NCBI RefSeq assembly: GCF_013364235.1
Contig: NZ_CP054919.1
Span: 1,027,489 to 1,091,488 of the forward strand
Direction: 5' to 3'
From: Kitasatospora sp. NA04385
GTDB lineage: Bacteria > Actinomycetota > Actinomycetes > Streptomycetales > Streptomycetaceae
Length of the DNA: 64,000 nt
In this document: one piece after another, positions 1-8,655 of the stretch
Layout: every line of letters starts with the position of its first letter
Numbering within the stretch: the stretch's first letter is position 1
Made by a program: the position numbers and the translations under genes
Notes under the pieces: generated by a model
What the model saw: only the letters and a program-made list of their open reading frames with translations
What the model was told of the DNA's origin: nothing
The model's database searches: none

Positions 1-83
1 ATCAGCACGGGGTGGCGCTCGTGGAAGACGGCCCGGGCGAAGGAGCCCGGGGTGTCGATGCGGATCTCGGGGGCGTGCGGCAC
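1..83 (-). CDS. N-terminal fragment of a CDS running off the left edge (possibly ARMT1/DUF89-like)
   Basis: A minus-strand frame reads from a GTG at 83 to the window edge and encodes about 27 residues, MPHAPEIRIDTPGSFARAVF and onward to a HERHP motif. The PGSF...HERHP pattern resembles the start of DUF89/ARMT1-type damage-control phosphatases as I remember them. That is a memory-based guess from a very short stretch. No strong ribosome binding site precedes the GTG, so the start is uncertain. It would lie downstream of, and on the same strand as, the MarR gene at 174-695. Confidence 0.35.
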   Translation of the reverse strand, partial: MPHAPEIRIDTPGSFARAVFHERHPVL

Positions 84-173
84 GGGTGTCGGCTCGGCTC
101 TCTGCTCGACGGGTCGGACGGGTCGGGCGGGTCGGACGGGCGCAAGCGGGTGCGCGCTCCACGGCCTCCGCGG

Positions 174-695
174 TCAGTGCGCCCGGCGCGGCCGGTCCCC
201 GCCGGGGTCCGGGGTGCGCGGTGCGGCGGGGCCCGGTTCGGCGAGGTGGGCGTCCATGGTGGCGTTCAGCTCGGTGACGAACTGCTCGAACCGTTCGAGG
301 AGTTGCGGCGGGTAGGGGGACATCGCGGCGTCGAGGCGGCGGGCGAGCGGGCCGAAGAACTCGTCCGCCCGCTCCTGGATGTGCGGGCCGCCGCGCAGGG
401 TGACCACGCGCCGGTCGGAGTGCTCGCGGGTGCGGGTGATGTGCCCGGCCGCCTCCAGGCGGTTCAGGAGCGCGGTGGTGGCCCCCGTGGACAGCGAGAT
501 GCGCTCGCTCAGCCGGGCCGGCGACAGCGGGGCCCCCCGCTCTTCGGCGGCGGCGATCTCCAGCACCGCGGTCGCGTCGGTGGAGTGCAGGCCCAGCCAG
601 GCGGCGAAGCGCCGACTGAGCTCGGCGTAGTGGCCGCCGTAGGTCCGCAGCCCTTCCATCAGCCGCTCGCGCCGCGCCGCGACACCGTCGTCCAT
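174..695 (-). CDS. MarR family transcriptional regulator
   Basis: A 173-residue winged-helix regulator, likely controlling the divergent MFS efflux gene at 823. Residues about 33-105 form the MarR fold: helices around LSPARLSERISLSTGATTAL read as the recognition region, and the wing carries REHSDRRVVTL, with the DxR signature of MarR wings. The C-terminal helix would dimerise. ATG at 695 is chosen over an upstream in-frame ATG at 779 because GGAGGA lies just upstream of it. The Pro/Arg-rich tail after about residue 150 looks disordered. The divergent arrangement with an exporter is the classic MarR layout; the ligand is unknown. Confidence 0.88.
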   Translation of the reverse strand: MDDGVAARRERLMEGLRTYGGHYAELSRRFAAWLGLHSTDATAVLEIAAAEERGAPLSPARLSERISLSTGATTALLNRLEAAGHITRTREHSDRRVVTLRGGPHIQERADEFFGPLARRLDAAMSPYPPQLLERFEQFVTELNATMDAHLAEPGPAAPRTPDPGGDRPRRAH

Positions 696-758
696 CGCTT
701 CCTCCACCGGGCCCGCCACCTCGTCTCCCCTGCCGGGCGTCCGTGTCGGCGGCCCGCT

Positions 759-787
759 TTGACAACTTACCCCCACCAATTTACCTT
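759..787 (+). promoter_or_regulatory. Candidate promoter of the MFS gene
   Basis: TTGACA at 759-764 is a perfect -35 hexamer. It is followed after 17 bp by TACCTT at 782-787, an acceptable -10. The pair points toward the MFS start at 823 and lies in an AT-richer pocket between the divergent MarR and MFS genes. Confidence 0.6.
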
Positions 788-790
788 CAT

Positions 791-810
791 CATGGAATTA
801 CTTCACCATG
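791..810. promoter_or_regulatory. Candidate MarR operator
   Basis: CATGG at 791-795 and CCATG at 806-810 form an inverted repeat separated by 10 bp, directly downstream of the -10 at 782-787. Binding here would block transcription of the transporter. Assigning it to the adjacent MarR protein is inference. Confidence 0.45.
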
Positions 811-822
811 GAGGAATCTGGT

Positions 823-2310
823 ATGCACGCCCCGTCCCCCACCCCAGACGAGACGACCGAGCCCTACCGGTGGCGGTGGCTGATCCTGGTGGCCATGATC
901 GTCGCCGAGGTCATGGACCTCCTGGACGCCTCGATCGTCAACGTCGCCGGACCGGACCTGGAACGGTCGCTCGGCGCCGGTTCCGTCGGACTGCAGTGGG
1001 TGATCGGCGGCTACGCCCTCACCCTGGGCGCCGGACTCGTGCTCGGCGGGCGGCTCGGCGACCGCCACGGCCGGCGCACGGTGTTCCTGATCGGCCTGGC
1101 CGCCTTCACCACCGCCTCGCTGCTGTGCGCACTCGCGCCGAACACCGGGACGCTGATCGCCTTCCGCCTGTTGCAGGGCGCCGCCGGAGCGATGCTCCTG
1201 CCCCAGGGCCTCGGGCTGCTGCGGGAGAACTTCTCCGGCCCCGAACTCACCAAGGTCTTCGCGGTCTTCGGCCCCGTCCTCGGCCTGGGCGGCATCATCG
1301 GCCCGGTCCTGGGCGGCTTCCTCATCGAGGGCGACTTCTTCGGCCTGGGCTGGCGCTCGGTCTTCCTGGTCAATCTGCCCGTCGGCCTCGCCGCACTGGT
1401 CGTCGCCGCGAAGTTCGTGCCCGAGAAGGCGGGCGACCGCACGGTCCGGGTCGACCTGACCGGCGCGGCCCTGGTCGTGGCGTCCTGCGCCCTGCTGGTG
1501 CTGCCGCTCAACCAGGGGCAGGAGAACGGCTGGCCGCTGTGGACGTGGCTGTGCATGGCCGGCTCGGCGGTCGGTTTCGCCCTCTTCGCCCTCCAGCAGC
1601 GCCGCGCGGCTGCCGCGGGCCGCGAGCCGCTGGTGGCCCCGGGCCTGCTGCGCAAGCCCGCCTTCACCGTCGGCCTCGGCGGCATCGCCCTGTTCTTCGG
1701 CGGGCTCGTCGGCACCCAACTGGTGCTGACCCTGTTCCTCCAGATCGGCCGGCACTTCACCGCCGGTGAGGCGGGGCTGGGCAACCTGCCCCTCGCGGTG
1801 GGAACCGCGATCGGCGGTGCGGTCAGCGGCGCGTTCCTCGCCGACCGGATCGGCCGCAAGGTGCTGCAGATCGGGCCGCTCGTCCAACTGACCGGCGCGG
1901 CCGTGCTGTGGTGGGAGCTCGACGGCCTCGACGCTGCCTCCTTCTCGATCTGGGACATCGCCCCCGGCCTGGCGGTGGCGGGCGTCGGCGCCGGCCTGGT
2001 GATCGCCGCCCTGTTCGGCTTCGTCCTGGCCGCGGTCGACGACGACGAGATCGGCTCCGCCTCCGGGGTGCTGTCCGCGGTCCAGGCGGTCGGCGGTTCC
2101 ACCGGTGTCGCGGTCTTCGGCTCGGTGTTCTTCGCCCGGGCCGACACCGGCGACTTCACCGGCGGCTTCCACCGCGCGCTGATCGTCCAGGCGTGCCTGC
2201 TGACGGCCTTCCTCGCGATCACCTTCCTCCTGCCCCCGAGCGGCCGCCCCGAGGAGGAGCAGCACGGCGCCGCCACCGGTTCCGCCCCGGAGCAGCGCCT
2301 GACCGCGTGA
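823..2310 (+). CDS. MFS drug-efflux transporter, DHA2 (EmrB/QacA) type
   Basis: A 495-residue proton-driven exporter of the 14-helix DHA2 family. The cytoplasmic loop motif LGGRLGDRHGRRTVFLIGL follows helix 2, and the helix-5 antiporter region reads GPVLGGF before WRSVFLVNLPVG, both typical of drug/proton antiporters. Hydrophobic segments recur to the end, the last near LLTAFLAITFLLP. ATG at 823 is preferred to an in-frame ATG at 808 because GGAGGAA at 810-816 gives it a well-spaced Shine-Dalgarno site. The divergent MarR gene and the operator-like repeat suggest substrate-induced expression. The substrate cannot be read from sequence. Confidence 0.92.
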   Translation: MHAPSPTPDETTEPYRWRWLILVAMIVAEVMDLLDASIVNVAGPDLERSLGAGSVGLQWVIGGYALTLGAGLVLGGRLGDRHGRRTVFLIGLAAFTTASLLCALAPNTGTLIAFRLLQGAAGAMLLPQGLGLLRENFSGPELTKVFAVFGPVLGLGGIIGPVLGGFLIEGDFFGLGWRSVFLVNLPVGLAALVVAAKFVPEKAGDRTVRVDLTGAALVVASCALLVLPLNQGQENGWPLWTWLCMAGSAVGFALFALQQRRAAAAGREPLVAPGLLRKPAFTVGLGGIALFFGGLVGTQLVLTLFLQIGRHFTAGEAGLGNLPLAVGTAIGGAVSGAFLADRIGRKVLQIGPLVQLTGAAVLWWELDGLDAASFSIWDIAPGLAVAGVGAGLVIAALFGFVLAAVDDDEIGSASGVLSAVQAVGGSTGVAVFGSVFFARADTGDFTGGFHRALIVQACLLTAFLAITFLLPPSGRPEEEQHGAATGSAPEQRLTA

Positions 2311-2446
2311 AACACCGCGGGCGGTCCGCCGCGCCGTGCGCGCCCGCCCGCGACGGCTCGGCCGCTGGTCACCGGCCACCGGACCGCCCGCCACCGGACC
2401 GCCCGCCACCCGGCATCCGCCGCTGACCGCACGTCACAATGGCCGC

Positions 2447-3535
2447 ATGCGAGTGATCTCCACGGTGGCCGGGGCCGCCCTGCTGCTGGCGACGGCGGCC
2501 AGCATCCTGCGGACGCTGGTGGTGCCGCGCGGACTGTACTCGGCACTGGTGATCCGGCTCTGGTCGGTGCTGCGCCGGGTGGTGCGGGCGGTCGCGGCGC
2601 CGTTCGGGGGGTACCGGGCGATCGACCGGGCGCAGACCTGGCTGGCGCCGCTGATCCTGCTCGGGATGCTGGGCTGCTGGCTGGTGTCGACGCTGTTCGC
2701 GTACACACTGCTGCTGCGCGGGACGTCCGACCTGGCGTGGCGGGTGGCGTTCCGGGAGGCCGGGTCGAGCCTGTTCACCCTGGGTTTCGCCAGCGGCGAC
2801 CGGCTGCACCTGTCGGTGATCGACTTCCTGGCTGCGGCGAACGGCCCGCTGATCATCGCGCTGCTGATCGCCTACCTGCCGACGCTGTACGGGGCGTACA
2901 ACCGGCGGGAGTTGGAGGTGACGCTGCTGCAGTCGCGGGCGGGCGAGCCGGCCTGGGGGCCCGAACTGCTGGCCCGGCAGGCGCTGGTGCGCACCGAGAG
3001 CGAGCTGCCGGAGCTGTACCGGGACTGGGAGCGGCTGGCGGCGGACCTCGGCGAGGGCCACTCCAACTACCCGGTGCTGATCTCGTTCCGCTCGCCGCAG
3101 CCGTACCGCAGCTGGGTGGTGGGCCTGATCACGGTGCTGGACGCGGCCGCGATGCAGTCGGCGCTGAACCCGCGCTCGGCCCCGCCGGAGGCCCGGCTGC
3201 TGCTGCGCGCCGGGTTCACCGCGCTGCGCGACATCGCGACGGCGCTGCGCATCCCGTTCGAGCCCGACCCGGACCCGGACGGGCCGATCCGGCTGACCTT
3301 CGAGGAGTTCGACGCGGCGGCGGCCCTGGTGACGGCGGCGGGCATGCGCCCGGAGCGGACGGTCGCCGAGGCCTGGCCGCACTTCCGGGGCTGGCGGGTC
3401 AACTACGAGGCGATCGCCTACGAGCTGGCCCGCCGGGCGGACGCCGTCCCGGCCCTGTGGACCGGCCCGCGCGACTTCCCGGCCACCCCGATCCCCCCGC
3501 GCCGCCCGGCCGACCGACGACCCGCCGCCCCCTGA
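2447..3535 (+). CDS. Membrane protein with potassium-channel-like two-helix/pore-loop layout
   Basis: A 362-residue protein. An N-terminal hydrophobic helix (residues 3-20) is followed by a second helix (about 65-90), then a re-entrant-looking stretch SSLFTLGFASGD (about 107-118), then a third helix ending in YLPTLYGAY. The order helix, pore helix, TLGFA, helix resembles the pore module of two-TM K+ channels, where the filter is normally TVGYG; here Val-Gly-Tyr-Gly is replaced by Leu-Gly-Phe-Ala. The remaining 200 or so residues are soluble, rich in Glu and Arg, and would be cytoplasmic. I do not recognise a named family; channel activity is inference from layout only. Confidence 0.7.
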   Translation: MRVISTVAGAALLLATAASILRTLVVPRGLYSALVIRLWSVLRRVVRAVAAPFGGYRAIDRAQTWLAPLILLGMLGCWLVSTLFAYTLLLRGTSDLAWRVAFREAGSSLFTLGFASGDRLHLSVIDFLAAANGPLIIALLIAYLPTLYGAYNRRELEVTLLQSRAGEPAWGPELLARQALVRTESELPELYRDWERLAADLGEGHSNYPVLISFRSPQPYRSWVVGLITVLDAAAMQSALNPRSAPPEARLLLRAGFTALRDIATALRIPFEPDPDPDGPIRLTFEEFDAAAALVTAAGMRPERTVAEAWPHFRGWRVNYEAIAYELARRADAVPALWTGPRDFPATPIPPRRPADRRPAAP

Positions 3536-3540
3536 GGCGG

Positions 3541-4431
3541 CTACTTGCCGCCGCGCAGCAGCTGTTCCTCGGCGGCGGCCAGCACCTCGACCACCTGGCG
3601 GCCGAAGCGGACGTCGCAGGCGTGCGGGGTGCCGCTCTTCGCGGCGGCCAGCAGGGCGTCGACGGCGCGGGCGAAGGCGTCGGTGGCCTCGGTGTCGCGG
3701 TCGGGGAGCGTGGTGACGCCCGCGGTGCCGCGCAGTTCGACGCTCGCGCCGTTCGCGGAGGCGGCGGGCGGGGCGGTCAGGCTGAGGGTGACGGTGCTGG
3801 AGGCGCCGCCGCGGTGGCGCAGGACGAGGTGGGTGGTGTCGGCGGGGCCGGGGGCGGCGGTGAGCCGGTCGACCTCGCCGAGGACGGGCAGCAGCACGGA
3901 CAGGGCGTGCGGGCCGACGTCCCACAGGGCGCCCTTCTGCTGGCGCCAGGGGGAGGCGGCGAACGGGCTGTCGGTGGTGAACACCGAGCCGATCCAGTGG
4001 CAGTGGGCGGTGAACCAGCCGCCCTGGGCGGCCTGTTCGGTGATCCAGGCCTCCTGGGTGGGGCCGAAGCGGGTGGTGAAGAAGACCACCGAGGCGACCC
4101 CGGAGGCGGCCACCGCGTCCTCGACGGCGCGGGCGGCGTCGACGGTCGCGGCGACCGGCTTGTCCAGCAGCAGGTGCTTGCCGGCCTGGGCCGCGCGGGT
4201 CGCGTACTCGGCCTGCACGTCCGGCGGGAGGGCGATGGCGACCGCGTCGACGTCGGCCAGCAGGGCGTCGACCGTCGGGTGGGCGGTCACGCCGTGGACG
4301 GCGGCGAGTTCGGCGGCGGCCTCGGGGCGGCGCCCCCAGAGACCGGCGAAGGTGACGTCGGGGTGGGCGGCCAGGGCGGGGGCGTGCACGAAGCCCGCCC
4401 AGGGGCCGGTGCCGAGGAGTCCGATGCGCAT
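3541..4431 (-). CDS. Gfo/Idh/MocA family NAD(P)-dependent oxidoreductase
   Basis: A 296-residue dehydrogenase. The N-terminal Rossmann fold begins MRIGLLGTGPWAGFVH, with the glycine-rich nucleotide loop. LLLDKPVA at about residues 88-95 is the family's (E/D)KP motif, whose Lys contacts substrate and cofactor. WDVGPHALSVL in the C-terminal half is the usual G-x-H active-site stretch. Such proteins oxidise or reduce sugars, inositols or related polyols; the substrate here is unknown. It converges on the channel-like gene with only 5 bp between their ends. The length is slightly short for the family (330-350 usual). Confidence 0.88.
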   Translation of the reverse strand: MRIGLLGTGPWAGFVHAPALAAHPDVTFAGLWGRRPEAAAELAAVHGVTAHPTVDALLADVDAVAIALPPDVQAEYATRAAQAGKHLLLDKPVAATVDAARAVEDAVAASGVASVVFFTTRFGPTQEAWITEQAAQGGWFTAHCHWIGSVFTTDSPFAASPWRQQKGALWDVGPHALSVLLPVLGEVDRLTAAPGPADTTHLVLRHRGGASSTVTLSLTAPPAASANGASVELRGTAGVTTLPDRDTEATDAFARAVDALLAAAKSGTPHACDVRFGRQVVEVLAAAEEQLLRGGK

Positions 4432-4504
4432 GGTGCCCAGTCTCCCACCCCGGCGCCGACCGCCCGGACGGCGGGCCGCGCAGCCCGGGCGGCGCGGCGG
4501 CGGA

Positions 4505-5185
4505 CTACTCGCCGAGCACCCTGATCAGGGTGAACCCGTCGTGGCCCCGGCTGCCGACGGTCTGCACGGTGGTGGCGTCCAGCCGCTTCTCGTCCGCGAT
4601 CAGCTGGTGCAGCTGCCGCACGCCGAGCACCGCCGGGTCCGTGCTGTCAGCGTCGGCGAGTCGGCCCCCGCGCACCACGTTGTCGACCACGATCACCGCG
4701 CCGGGGCGGGCCAGCGCGAGCGCCGCCTCGACGTAGTGCGGGATGTTGGCCTTGTCGGCGTCGACGAAGAAGAAGTCGTACGGTTCGCCGCCCTGCGCGG
4801 TCAGCTGCGCCAGGGTGTCCAGGGCCGGGCCGAGGCGGACCTCGACGCGGTCGCCGAGACCGGCCCGCTCCAGGTTGGCGGTGGCCACGGCGGCGTGCGC
4901 CGGGTCGATCTCCAGGGTGGTCAGGGTGCCGCCGTCGGGCAGCGCGCGGGCCAGCCAGATGGTGCTGTAGCCGGCCAGCGTGCCGATCTCCAGGATGCGC
5001 CGGGCGCCCTGGATCCGGGCCAGCAGGTGCAGCAGCTTGCCCTGGTTGGCGGCCACCGCGATCGGCGGGAGCCCGGCCCCGTCGGCCGCCGCCAGGGCCG
5101 CGTCCAGCGCCTCGTCGGGGCCGATCAGCAGCGCCTCGGCGTACTCGTCGACCGCGGTCCACACCTGCGGATCTTCGTCCTGCAC
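4505..5185 (-). CDS. SAM-dependent O-methyltransferase, catechol/caffeoyl-CoA type
   Basis: A 226-residue class I methyltransferase of family 3 (COMT/CCoAOMT-like). LEIGTLAGYSTIWLA is SAM motif I and LEIDP the acidic loop binding the ribose. FFFVDADKANI together with VIVVDNVVRGG supplies the metal-binding Asp and Asn pair typical of the Mg-dependent group. It would methylate a vicinal-diol or hydroxylated aromatic small molecule in the cytoplasm. GTG at 5185 has GGGGAG at suitable spacing. It is separated from the upstream DedA gene on the same strand by a strong terminator, so it is probably monocistronic. Confidence 0.9.
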   Translation of the reverse strand: MQDEDPQVWTAVDEYAEALLIGPDEALDAALAAADGAGLPPIAVAANQGKLLHLLARIQGARRILEIGTLAGYSTIWLARALPDGGTLTTLEIDPAHAAVATANLERAGLGDRVEVRLGPALDTLAQLTAQGGEPYDFFFVDADKANIPHYVEAALALARPGAVIVVDNVVRGGRLADADSTDPAVLGVRQLHQLIADEKRLDATTVQTVGSRGHDGFTLIRVLGE

Positions 5186-5252
5186 AGCGTTCTCCCCACT
5201 TCCGTGATCACTCCGGACCTGCCGACCCTACCCACGCCCGGCCCGGGACACG

Positions 5253-5291
5253 CCGAGGCCGCCGCACCCGGTGCGGGTGCGGCGGCCTCGG
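5253..5291 (-). terminator. Strong intrinsic terminator downstream of the DedA gene
   Basis: A perfect 17-bp stem (5253-5269 with 5275-5291) closed by a 5-nt loop lies 50 nt beyond the stop of the DedA gene, between it and the methyltransferase. There is no U-tract, as is common in actinomycetes. Confidence 0.75.
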
Positions 5292-5341
5292 ACGGGGGCC
5301 GGCGCGGGGCCGACGTGGGGCCGGCCGGACGGACGGACGGA

Positions 5342-6016
5342 TCAGTCGGCGGTCTCGGCGAAGGTCTCGGCGAGCGGTTCGCCGCTCTTGCCGCCGGACT
5401 GCTCGGGGTGCTCGGCCCGGGACTTCTTGGCCTTCCGCTTGAGCCACAGCGCCGAACCGGCACCGAACAGCACGGCCGCGCCGAGGCCGATGTACGAGGC
5501 GCCCTGGAGGTACTTCTCGGCGACCTTGCCGACCTGGTAGACCAGCAGCGTGGTGCCGCCCGCCCAGACCACGCCGCCCAGCACGTTGGCGATCAGGAAC
5601 TTCCAGTACGGCATCCGCAGGGTGCCGGCCAGCGGGCCCGCGAAGATCCGGAGCAGCGCGACGAAGCGGCCGAAGAAGACGGCCCACATGCCCCAGCGCT
5701 GGAACTGCCGCTCGGCGGTGGCCAGGTGGTCGGGCCCGAAGTGCTTGGGGAACTTCCGGCCGAGTTTCTCGAACAGCGGCCTGCCGCCCTTGTGGCCGAT
5801 CGCGTAGCCGATCGAGTCGCCGATGATCGCACCGGCGATCGCGCAGAGCGCCACGCCCCACGGGCTGACCGTGCCCTTGGCGGCCAGCAGCGCGGCGGTG
5901 ACCAGGGCGATCTCGCCGGGCAGCGGGATGCCCAGGCTCTCCAGACCGATGATCAGGCCGATGATCACGTACACCAGGGTTGGTGATACGTCATTGATCC
6001 ATTGGTCGACGTGCAA
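5342..6016 (-). CDS. DedA family (VTT domain) integral membrane protein
   Basis: A 224-residue DedA/VTT-domain protein. GIPLPGE near residue 30 and FGRFVALLRIFAGPLAG near 120 are the family hallmarks, including the conserved Gly, Arg and Pro positions of the two re-entrant segments; GDSIGYAIGHKGG links them. DedA proteins have been linked to undecaprenyl-phosphate or lipid translocation and to membrane homeostasis. The C-terminal 25 residues are charged and cytoplasmic. The start codon is TTG at 6016, chosen because GGAGGT sits eight bases upstream and no better in-frame start exists. Confidence 0.88.
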   Translation of the reverse strand: MHVDQWINDVSPTLVYVIIGLIIGLESLGIPLPGEIALVTAALLAAKGTVSPWGVALCAIAGAIIGDSIGYAIGHKGGRPLFEKLGRKFPKHFGPDHLATAERQFQRWGMWAVFFGRFVALLRIFAGPLAGTLRMPYWKFLIANVLGGVVWAGGTTLLVYQVGKVAEKYLQGASYIGLGAAVLFGAGSALWLKRKAKKSRAEHPEQSGGKSGEPLAETFAETAD

Positions 6017-6509
6017 GGCGGAGTACCTCCGTCTGGGCAGGACAAGGCCGTCGACACGTCGTACGGCACACAGGAAAATTTCAGTAAAGGACCAGCCGGG
6101 TCAGCCTAGCCTCTCCTGACCACGGTGCCGAGCGCCTTCCCCGGGCCAACGGCGGCCACCACCGCCGGGGTTCCCGCCACCCCGCCGGGGCCGCACCGTC
6201 CGCCCCGGCCACCGGCCCCTGAGCAGCACCGGAGGGGAATCCCGAAACCTCCCGGAGGACCCCACGGGCAGCGCTTCGTACACCGGGTCCAACGCGGCGC
6301 GCCGAGCGGGTCGTTCCCCGTTCCGGTGTGAGATCACTCAACGCCCGGAGCCCTGTTCCGACCGCCCTCCGCCCGCCCATACTCCGTCCCCTGGCACGAC
6401 GGCACGACGGCACGACGTGCCGACACGGCGACGTAGCGACATGCCGACGTGACGACGTGACGACGTGACGACGTGACGACGGCGCATCCACCGCAGGGGG
6501 AGGACCACC
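6017..6509. other. 493-bp intergenic region between divergent DedA and aldo/keto reductase genes
   Basis: I see no gene with convincing codon bias. It should hold the promoters of the two flanking divergent genes. An AT-richer patch around 6070-6090 (with GAAATTTTC on the minus strand) is the likeliest promoter area for the DedA gene. The right half carries short CGACGTGA-type tandem repeats (listed separately). Confidence 0.6.
6396..6482. repeat. Degenerate short tandem repeats
   Basis: Units of GACGGCAC at the left and GACGTGAC at the right are repeated, the latter at least four times in a row near 6448-6482, immediately upstream of the aldo/keto reductase. This looks like slippage-derived low-complexity DNA. 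A role in spacing the promoter is possible but unproven. Confidence 0.6.
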
Positions 6510-7496
6510 ATGACCGCACACGCCTCGGCCGCCGGGGCCTGGCAGCTCGGCGACCTGACCGTCAACCGGCTCGGCTACGGCGCGATGCGCCTGACCGGCA
6601 ACGGCATGCACGGCAGTTCCGAGCGCGCCCCGGCCGACCGCGCGGCCGCCGTCCGGCTGCTGCGCACCGCGTTCGAGCACGGCGTCGACCACGTCGACAC
6701 CGCCTCGTTCTACTTCTCGCCGCGGCACTCCGCCAACGAGCTGATCGGCCGGGCGCTGGCCGGGCGGCCCGGCCACCGGGTCACCGTCGCCACCAAGGTC
6801 GGGCCCGGCCGCACCGCCGACGGCGCGTGGTACACCATGGCCCGGCCCGATCAGCTGCGCGCCCAGGTGGAGGAGAACCTGCGCCAGCTGGGCACCGACC
6901 ACCTGGACGTGGTGAACCTGCGCCGCAACGGACCGGACGTGGAGTCCGTCGCCGAGCACTTCGGCGTCCTCGCCGAGCTCCGGCGGGCCGGGCTGATCCG
7001 GCACCTGGGCCTGTCCAACGCCCGTCCCGAGCACGTCCACCAGGCCCGGGCGATCGCCCCCGTGGTGTGCGTGCAGAACTCCTACGGCCTGGACCGGCGG
7101 CTCGCCGACGACAACGGGCTGCTGGAGCTCTGCCGCGAACTGGGCATCGCCTTCGTCCCGTTCTTCGCCGTCTCCGGCCCGGCCCGGGAGGGCGTGCCCG
7201 GCCCCGAGCGGGACGGCCGGGTCGCCGCCGTCGCCGCCGAGCTGGGCGCCACCCCCGCGCAGGTCCGCCTCGCCTGGACGCTGCACCGCGGCCCGCACGT
7301 GCTGGCCATCCCCGGCACCACGGACCCGGCCCACCTGGCGGAGAACCTCGACGCCGGAGCGCTGCGCCTCACCGACGCCCAGCTCGCCCGGCTGGACGCC
7401 CGCGCCGGAGCCCCGGCCGAGGTCCGCGCCGAAGCCCCGACCAACGTCCCGCCCGAAGCCCCGACGAACGCCCCGGTGGACGCACCGACCGGGTGA
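6510..7496 (+). CDS. Aldo/keto reductase
   Basis: A 328-residue (alpha/beta)8 NADPH-dependent oxidoreductase. The first catalytic block reads HVDTASFYFSPRHS (Asp and Tyr of the tetrad) and VATKVG supplies the Lys. Where most family members have a LH motif for the catalytic His, this one reads VVNLRRNG, so the His is absent; I recall the same VNLR variant in other actinomycete members. LGLSNARPEHV and IPGTTDPAHLAENLDA are typical later motifs for NADP binding. The C-terminal 30 residues are an Ala/Pro/Glu-rich repeat tail (APTN, EAPT). The start follows GGGGGAGGA. Confidence 0.88.
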   Translation: MTAHASAAGAWQLGDLTVNRLGYGAMRLTGNGMHGSSERAPADRAAAVRLLRTAFEHGVDHVDTASFYFSPRHSANELIGRALAGRPGHRVTVATKVGPGRTADGAWYTMARPDQLRAQVEENLRQLGTDHLDVVNLRRNGPDVESVAEHFGVLAELRRAGLIRHLGLSNARPEHVHQARAIAPVVCVQNSYGLDRRLADDNGLLELCRELGIAFVPFFAVSGPAREGVPGPERDGRVAAVAAELGATPAQVRLAWTLHRGPHVLAIPGTTDPAHLAENLDAGALRLTDAQLARLDARAGAPAEVRAEAPTNVPPEAPTNAPVDAPTG

Positions 7497-7504
7497 GGCT
7501 CCCA

Positions 7505-7547
7505 CCGGGTGCGGCCCCCGCCGGGTGCGGCCCCCGCCGGGTGCGGC
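7505..7547. repeat. Short tandem repeat between convergent genes
   Basis: About three copies of a 15-bp unit (CCGGGTGCGGCCCCCG) fill the gap between the converging aldo/keto reductase and ADP-ribosylglycohydrolase genes. It is GC-only and probably arose by slippage. Confidence 0.6.
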
Positions 7548-7550
7548 CCG

Positions 7551-8483
7551 CTACTCCCCCGCCACCCACTGCGGCAGCGCCTCGCACCGCTCCCGCCAGG
7601 CGGCCGGGACGCCGCCCAGGCCGGTGCCGGCGGCGATCACGCCGCCGGCGATCGCGCAGGTGGTGTCCACGTCGCCGAGGCCCTCGGCGGTGGTCCACAG
7701 CCCCCCGACCAGGTCGTCCAGGTGGTAGGCGGCCGCCCAGAGCGCGAACGGGACGGTGTCGGCGGCACTGATCCGCTTCCCGTTGCCGAGCAGTGCGGCG
7801 GCCCGCCCCGGCTCCGTCTCCGGGGGCAGTTCGGCGGCCACCCGGATGCCCGCGCGGACCGCGCCCTCGGGGGTGCGGTCCGCGACCTCGTACAGCAGCG
7901 ACTCCCCGTACGGGCCGCCGCCCGGCATCCGGCTCCGGGCCGCCAGCGCGGCGGCCACCGCGACGGCGACCGCCCCGGCGACGCCCTCGGGGTGGGTGTG
8001 GGTGACCTCGGCGGAGTACACGGCCTGTTCGACGGCCTCGTCCAGGTCCTCGGCGAACCAGGCGCCGAGCGGGGCGACCCGCATCGCGGCGCCGTTGCCG
8101 AGGCTGCCCTGCCCGTCGAACAGCGCCCTGGTCTCGGTGGCCCACCGCTCGGGGGCCTCGGCGAGGCGGGGCAGCAGCTTCGTCATCCCGTAGCCGTAGC
8201 GGCGGGCCGGGTCGGCGAGGTAGGTGGCGCCGAACATCGCGGCCAACTGGGTGCGGTTGATCCCGTCCTGGTCGAGCAGCGCCCGGTACACGCACAGGGC
8301 CATCGCGGTGTCGTCGGTCCAGTGCCAGGGCGACTCCTCGGGGGTGTGCCGGGCCCGGATCCGCGCGACGGCCTCGGCGGGCACCCGGGACGGTTCGAAC
8401 CAGCGCTCCCCGAAGGCGTCCCCGAGGGCCAGGCCCTCCATCGCGTCGCGGGCGGCCTGCCGGGCGGTGGTGGTGGTCGTCAT
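7551..8483 (-). CDS. ADP-ribosylglycohydrolase family protein
   Basis: A 310-residue enzyme of the DraG/ADP-ribosylhydrolase fold, which removes ADP-ribose from proteins or small molecules using a dinuclear Mg centre. MEGLALGDAFGERW at the N-terminus, HWTDDTAMALCVYRALL (the TDD metal ligands) and GDVDTTCAIAGGVIAAGTG (the DxDT pair) are all in the expected order. There is no transmembrane segment. It is monocistronic in appearance and divergent from the lipoprotein gene. The biological target cannot be inferred from neighbours. Confidence 0.9.
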   Translation of the reverse strand: MTTTTTARQAARDAMEGLALGDAFGERWFEPSRVPAEAVARIRARHTPEESPWHWTDDTAMALCVYRALLDQDGINRTQLAAMFGATYLADPARRYGYGMTKLLPRLAEAPERWATETRALFDGQGSLGNGAAMRVAPLGAWFAEDLDEAVEQAVYSAEVTHTHPEGVAGAVAVAVAAALAARSRMPGGGPYGESLLYEVADRTPEGAVRAGIRVAAELPPETEPGRAAALLGNGKRISAADTVPFALWAAAYHLDDLVGGLWTTAEGLGDVDTTCAIAGGVIAAGTGLGGVPAAWRERCEALPQWVAGE

Positions 8484-8655
8484 GGGCGCGATCCTGCCAG
8501 TCGGCGCCCGGCCGCCCCAGCGCTTTTCGGCCCGGTTTCCCCGGCGCTCTCCGCCCGGTCGCCGACGGGCCGTCCCGGTGCGAACGGGCGTCCGCTCCCT
8601 GCGCTACGATCCGCGTCCCGGTCCGAACGGTCCGGACTGTTCCGAGGGGGGACGC

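Noticed and set aside
6396..6482. Possible CRISPR-like repeats
   Set aside because: Units of 8 bp without unique spacers; simple slippage repeat.
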